35,507 bases of DNA from Pseudanabaena biceps PCC 7429 (GTDB lineage Bacteria; Cyanobacteriota; Cyanobacteriia; Pseudanabaenales; Pseudanabaenaceae), in the NCBI RefSeq assembly GCF_000332215.1, contig NZ_ALWB01000021.1:1-35507 (forward strand). Reading direction: 5' to 3'. Both the position numbers and the translations under genes were made by a program. The notes under the pieces were generated by a model. It was not told the DNA's origin and did no database searches. It worked only from the letters and a program-made list of their open reading frames with translations. This document shows positions 31,685 through 35,507 of this stretch, in pieces. How positions within the stretch are numbered: the stretch's first letter is position 1; each line of letters begins with the position of its first letter.

Positions 31685-33319
31685 CTACAAGTCTCCCTGC
31701 ACAGCGCGGGCAATACTGCAAGTATGCGAAGAAATCCGAGACATCGCATTCACCATTTCCAGATGAATCGAGCTAGCATCAAGATCTGTGGGCTCTCCAG
31801 AGCTTAGTTGTTGCAAATGACGCAAATACATCTCGCGCTTAATTTGGTTGAGATATTGACGATAGGCTAGCACCTCTTCCGCAATTTCAATATCTTGGGT
31901 CGCCACTCCCGCCAATACCCGTTGCAGAAGTCCTAACACTTCACGATGGTAAGACACGATATCGTTCCATTGTGGTTGGGGAAAGGCAATCTGTTTACGG
32001 CGTTTACGGCGAGCGAGGCGCATCAGTTGTCGATCCACAATATCGCCGATCGCTTCTAATTCGGTACTGATATGCAACAGACATAACTCACGCCGTGCCT
32101 GTTCTTCATTCAAAGATGCATCATTTAACTGGATCAAAAAATTTTTAATCGCGGCATCCAGTTTGTCTAAGCGATCATCTAAGTTACCAATTCGCTTCGG
32201 TAAATCCTTAGTCCCCTCTTCAAAAGCCTGAATGCTCAATTGCAACATTTCCGTGGTCAAGTCGGACATTCGCAGCACTTCTCGCATCGCCTGAGACAAA
32301 GCCACCGCAGGTAAGGTTAAAGCATCAGGATCGAGATAATACAATGTTTTTTTCGATTTTTTGGTTTTGTCTGGTTCTCGCCATAGCCCAGATGCTAGAG
32401 TTGCCAACTTATCGGCTAAGGGAACGAAGACGATCGCTAAAATCACATTAAAAGCCATATGGGCGATCGCCACTTGGGTCGCGGGATTAGGTAGTATTTG
32501 GGTTAATAAAGTTGCCAAGGGATTAAGCAACAACATCGCCACCAGCACCCCAACTAAGCGAGTTCCCATATAGATAACTCCCAGTCGCCGCCCCAACCTA
32601 TTCGTTTGCCCCAGTGCCGTTAGCAAAGGCGTAATCGTTGTACCAATATTTGCTCCTAGCATCACCGCCAGCGCCGCCGTTAAAGGTAAAGCCCCGCCTG
32701 ATGCAAGCACAATCACAATACCGATCGCCGCAATGCTGGAAACAAATACCGCCGCTAGTAGCATTCCCAATAACACCAATACCAATGGTGATTGAGCAAG
32801 GGTCTGCATGATCGCTCTTGTGATACTGCTATCGGCGATCGGGGTGCTACTAATGCCAATCATCCACAGCCCCACAATTACCAAACCAAAACTAAACACA
32901 GCGTGCCCAATATCCCGTAATTTCGTTTTGCGCGACAGAAAGGCGACCGTAGCGCCTATTCCCAAAAATTCTAGGGCATAGTCAGTAAACCGAAAAGCTA
33001 GTAACTGCACAATCAGCGTCGATCCCACCGAGGCTCCCAACAAAATAACGATCGCCGCCGCTAGGGGAATCAATTGAGCGCTCACCAAGCCAATCATGAT
33101 CGAAGCGGTTGCCGTAGAGCTTTGGGTAATCATGGTCACGACAACACCGACTCCGAAAGCTGTCAAGGGACGGTTGGCTAGAGTCATCATCGCTAACTGT
33201 AGCTTTGTGCCGAATGCGTGTTCCATAGAGTCGGTAATCAGCTTAACTCCATACAAAAGCAGCATGGAACCACCCAACAATAAGACCAACAACTGGGTTG
33301 GATCATTTGTTTGCAGCAT
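31685..33319 (-). CDS. Na/phosphate cotransporter family protein with PhoU-like tail
   Basis: From the ATG at 33319 this is a 544-residue protein. The ATG is preferred over 33379 because GAGG lies 5 bases before it. Two Na/Pi-cotransporter repeats are visible: the first contains QSSTATASIMIGLVSAQ and the second GANIGTTITPLLTALGQTN, both with the family QSS/GANIGTT signatures, within eight or so membrane helices. From about residue 350 the protein is soluble and helical (LRMSDLTTEMLQLSIQAFEE, then LEAIGDIVDRQLMRLARRKR), like PhoU. It probably moves phosphate together with sodium, in uptake or efflux. The adjacent genes give no clue to regulation. Confidence 0.9.
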   Translation of the reverse strand: MLQTNDPTQLLVLLLGGSMLLLYGVKLITDSMEHAFGTKLQLAMMTLANRPLTAFGVGVVVTMITQSSTATASIMIGLVSAQLIPLAAAIVILLGASVGSTLIVQLLAFRFTDYALEFLGIGATVAFLSRKTKLRDIGHAVFSFGLVIVGLWMIGISSTPIADSSITRAIMQTLAQSPLVLVLLGMLLAAVFVSSIAAIGIVIVLASGGALPLTAALAVMLGANIGTTITPLLTALGQTNRLGRRLGVIYMGTRLVGVLVAMLLLNPLATLLTQILPNPATQVAIAHMAFNVILAIVFVPLADKLATLASGLWREPDKTKKSKKTLYYLDPDALTLPAVALSQAMREVLRMSDLTTEMLQLSIQAFEEGTKDLPKRIGNLDDRLDKLDAAIKNFLIQLNDASLNEEQARRELCLLHISTELEAIGDIVDRQLMRLARRKRRKQIAFPQPQWNDIVSYHREVLGLLQRVLAGVATQDIEIAEEVLAYRQYLNQIKREMYLRHLQQLSSGEPTDLDASSIHLEMVNAMSRISSHTCSIARAVQGDL

Positions 33320-33533
33320 TACCTCACCTCTGGCAACAAGAAAATCAACTAAACAAGAAAAATACGGTAGCTCAATCAAGTTACCGTTTATTAAGAATAG
33401 GTTAAAACTAGGTTAAATCAAAGTAATCCCTAATGCATAATCGATTGACGAGTTTAAGTAGCCAAACTTCTTGTATTTTGTCTGCGATCGCTTTAGGTCG
33501 ATTTTGATTACTTTAAGCTTTCGCAAGATTTTT

Positions 33534-33562
33534 TTGATTTTATGGAATTAGAGTGCTAATAT
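33534..33562 (+). promoter_or_regulatory. Sigma70-like promoter for rpsJ
   Basis: TTGATT at 33534-33539 and TAATAT at 33557-33562 are separated by exactly 17 bases. The expected transcription start is near 33569, giving a leader of about 35 bases. This is the best promoter match seen in the window. Confidence 0.6.
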
Positions 33563-33603
33563 AAGAAACGCTGAAAATTTTACCCGAATAAATTCCTAAG
33601 ACT

Positions 33604-33918
33604 GTGGCACCTCAACAACAAAAGATTCGGATTCGTCTCAAAGCTTTCGATCATCGCCTGCTAGATTCTTCTTGCGAAAAAATCGTCGAAACTGCTAATC
33701 GTACAAACGCTGCGGCTGTTGGCCCTATTCCTCTGCCAACCCGCCGTCGTATCTACTGCGTCCTAAGATCGCCCCACGTAGATAAAGACTCTCGCGAACA
33801 TTTTGAAACACGTACCCATAGTCGAATTATTGACATCTATCAGCCTTCGGCAAAAACTATCGATGCACTCATGAAGCTCGATTTAGCAGCAGGTGTTGAC
33901 ATCGAAGTTAAACTTTAA
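33604..33918 (+). CDS. rpsJ: 30S ribosomal protein S10
   Basis: A 104-residue protein read from GTG at 33604: [20 protein letters not shown], then [20 protein letters not shown] and [20 protein letters not shown], ending [17 protein letters not shown]. It is full length and conserved throughout. S10 is part of the 30S head and also acts as NusE in antitermination. In many cyanobacteria rpsJ follows tufA; here it stands alone, with a divergent transporter gene upstream, its own promoter and a terminator-like structure downstream. Confidence 0.96.
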   Translation: MAPQQQKIRIRLKAFDHRLLDSSCEKIVETANRTNAAAVGPIPLPTRRRIYCVLRSPHVDKDSREHFETRTHSRIIDIYQPSAKTIDALMKLDLAAGVDIEVKL

Positions 33919-33978
33919 AGTTCATCTTTATAGTTAATAGTTTAAAAGATAGTAAATTTCAACAGATTCAAAACTAAA

Positions 33979-34060
33979 CAAAAGTCCAGACTTTTGAAAG
34001 TAAATAATTAGCGACCAAAGATCAGCTAGTGAGTACTTTTACAACTCTGGGCTTTTTTAT
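33979..34060 (+). terminator. Terminator-like structure after rpsJ with alternative pairings
   Basis: AAAAGTCCAGA (33980-33990) can pair with TCTGGGCTTTT (34046-34056, one G-U), followed by a T-run ending at 34058. The same left arm can instead form the local hairpin CAAAAGTC-CA-GACTTTTG (33979-33996). The long-range form resembles a Rho-independent terminator with a large loop. Confidence 0.45.
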
Positions 34061-34061
34061 T

Positions 34062-34210
34062 TAACGTGAGTTGGGGATAATTTGAAACTGGCTTAGAGAA
34101 AGGGTTTGCTTAGCAAACCCTTTCTCTAAGCCCAAAAATAAAAGCCTTGCTACGCAAGGCTTTTATTTTTGGGCTTTTAAAATTTGCCAGCTTAACCCGA
34201 ACTGACGTTA
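34062..34210. mobile_element. MITE-like element, family C copy 1, with two internal hairpins
   Basis: About 149 bp with termini TAACGTGAGTTGGGG and the inverted AACCCGAACTGACGTTA. Inside are two hairpins sharing bases: arms 34092-34109/34113-34130 (loop TTA) and 34128-34150/34154-34176 (loop TAC). The right half recurs inverted at 35445-35507. No coding capacity. It directly follows the rpsJ terminator's T-run. Confidence 0.7.
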
Positions 34211-34219
34211 GGATAAATC

Positions 34220-34274
34220 AAACCCCAAGAATTGATTGGCGGCACTTCGCGCCGCCAATCAATTCTTGGGGTTT
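34220..34274. terminator. 24-bp perfect hairpin between rpsJ and DUF1186
   Basis: AAACCCCAAGAATTGATTGG plus CGGC pairs exactly with 34251-34274 across the loop ACTTCGC. It lies between family C copy 1 and the convergent DUF1186 gene. The rest of the 33919-34359 gap holds no visible gene. Confidence 0.6.
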
Positions 34275-34359
34275 ATGTCCTAGTACAGCGACAGCTATGG
34301 GTAGCTAGGCGCAAGTAAAAAACATGTTGCGTGCGACACATATGTTTTGGGATTTTAAT

Positions 34360-35220
34360 TTATAGCTCCCAGAAGTTTTTTTTCTTTTTAGGTTTAAGAT
34401 TTGGCTGATTCCAAACTTGATTTGTTTTTGGCTTATTCATCTGTGGTTGAGTTATAACAGGAGAGGGAAGCATTTCGATCTGAGCACCAGGAAAGTATTC
34501 GAGAACCTCATAGATGTCATCTAAGGAAGCTTTAGCGATCTCTTCTCTGAGATGTGCGAGACTTTTCTCTTCCCCTAAATCTAAAGCTTTTTGAATATCG
34601 TCCCGATTGATACTTATCTCATCAACTAGCTCTCGGTCTAAAGCGTCGCTAAGGACATCTACTAATCCTTCAGGACAAATATCACACAAAGTGTAGGCTA
34701 GTTGAGAGTAAAAAAATGAATCTGGGGCAGCTTCATCTCCTGTAAATAGTCCACCCAAGAAAGATAACAATTCTGATCGGGGAACAATTCCCTCGACCCA
34801 CGCATAACTCATCGCAACTATGGCGGAACCACGACTAAATTCATAGGCATTCTTGTTGAGGATGAGAGATTTTATCCCTTCAATAGAGCCTCCGCAAGTT
34901 CGCAACAAAAGAATTGGTAAGTATTCGGTGACAATGTCCCCAAATAGGTCTTCTGGCCAGGGATCAGGCAAACTAAACAAATCGATAATTACTTGATGAG
35001 CTTTTGGTTCTTGAAAATGCCCTAATAATATTAAGGCATAGATATATAACTCACCTTCTTGCTCTTCTAACTGCCTTTCAGGATCGTCTCTAACTTGTTC
35101 CAAAGCGGCAATGAGATGGGGGGTGATCTCTTCTTTCTTGTCCAAGGCCGCTTCAACAAACTCGGGATTATATTTGAGTTCAAAAGATTTTAAGCCAGTT
35201 AAAATTGCATCTGTGTTCAT
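34360..35220 (-). CDS. DUF1186 domain-containing protein
   Basis: A 286-residue soluble helical protein resembling the DUF1186 family: LYIYALILLGHFQEPKAHQV, then LFSLPDPWPEDLFGDIVTEY, LRTCGGSIEGIKSLI and a SRGSAIVAMSYAW repeat-like helix pair. The pattern recalls HEAT-like helical repeats. Many family members end in an SEC-C zinc motif; this one ends in a basic Pro/Lys/Asn tail (KPKKKKNFWEL) without cysteines. Function unknown. It stands alone, convergent with rpsJ. Confidence 0.78.
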   Translation of the reverse strand: MNTDAILTGLKSFELKYNPEFVEAALDKKEEITPHLIAALEQVRDDPERQLEEQEGELYIYALILLGHFQEPKAHQVIIDLFSLPDPWPEDLFGDIVTEYLPILLLRTCGGSIEGIKSLILNKNAYEFSRGSAIVAMSYAWVEGIVPRSELLSFLGGLFTGDEAAPDSFFYSQLAYTLCDICPEGLVDVLSDALDRELVDEISINRDDIQKALDLGEEKSLAHLREEIAKASLDDIYEVLEYFPGAQIEMLPSPVITQPQMNKPKTNQVWNQPNLKPKKKKNFWEL

Positions 35221-35392
35221 TTTTTTAACTCAAATATCTTGTTAATGGTTTGCTTCAAACAGTATGAGATAGAAAAGTTTTGATAAGTATTTTTGAACTA
35301 GTATTTACCTCATTCTTTCAAAATAGCCTAAACGTAGTAATTATGGGTAAAATTTCCAAAATTTAATCTAACCGATTTTATTGTTTATGGTA

Positions 35393-35444
35393 CTGGTCAG
35401 CTAATGGGGGGTGGATTCTGAAATGCCCATTTCACGCTAATAAA
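35393..35444. repeat. Repeat D, copy 2
   Basis: CTGGTCAGCTAAT, GGATTCTGAAATGCCCATTTCA (split) and GCTAATAAA match the unit at 25205-25256. It directly abuts family C copy 2. The region 35221-35392 before it shows no gene or structure. Confidence 0.55.
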
Positions 35445-35507
35445 CGTCAGTTCGGGTTAAGCTGGCAAATTTTAAAAGCCCAAAAGTAAAAGCCTTGCTA
35501 CGCAAGG
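35445..35507. mobile_element. MITE-like element, family C copy 2 (cut by window edge)
   Basis: Starts CGTCAGTTCGGGTTAAGC, the inverted terminus of copy 1, then AAGCCCAAAAGTAAAAGCC TTGC-TAC-GCAAGG, the first arm and apex of the same hairpin. The window ends inside the second arm. Confidence 0.65.

Overview
The window is chromosomal DNA of a cyanobacterium, most likely a filamentous or Pseudanabaena-like lineage; the genus is inferred from general character only. The evidence is the dense scatter of the HIP1 octamer GCGATCGC, cyanobacteria/plastid-specific genes (ndhL, DUF3007, ycf46, DUF3038, menG-type methyltransferase), DUF29 and Uma2 accessory families, and a CCCAATTC-type short tandem repeat. 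No rRNA, tRNA or CRISPR array was recognised.

Layout. 1-3360 is an accessory patch: the 5' part of an IS1-like transposase cut by the window edge, a ThsB-like TIR gene, a yefM antitoxin with a doubly nonsense-mutated yoeB, a Uma2 nuclease-fold gene, and two diverged DUF29 copies inside a segmental duplication. 3383-9877 is a run of leftward genes: DUF3038 coupled to ycf46, an unknown protein, a GAF/HD-GYP phosphodiesterase, a PIN-like membrane protein and a single-pass membrane protein. 10003-13703 carries rightward housekeeping genes (menG, rodA, mdh) separated by palindromic elements. 14275-19716 is a two-gene signalling unit: a Ser/Thr kinase fused to an AAA-like ATPase, then a related ATPase fused to a coiled coil and 14 WD40 repeats. 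19854-25088 is leftward: a secreted beta-helix/SPOR protein and two sugar ABC permeases split by a class D beta-lactamase and an internally deleted cupin. 25120-26081 is a graveyard of small genes (frameshifted relE, intact antitoxin, an ORF with an in-frame stop). gcvP (26135-29143) faces a truncated Eco57I-like methylase remnant that follows the ndhL-DUF3007 pair. A Na/phosphate cotransporter, a lone rpsJ with a good sigma70-like promoter, and a DUF1186 gene close the window.

Two themes stand out. First, decay: at least five genes are broken or reduced, and in both type II toxin-antitoxin loci the toxin is dead while the antitoxin reads through intact. Second, palindromes: gene ends are repeatedly marked by long, near-perfect inverted repeats (arms about 16-27 bp) whose apex is nearly always GC-NNN-GC with a three-base loop. 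Several of these lie over stop codons, and several are the core of about 100-150 bp MITE-like elements that recur in the window (called families A, B and C here).
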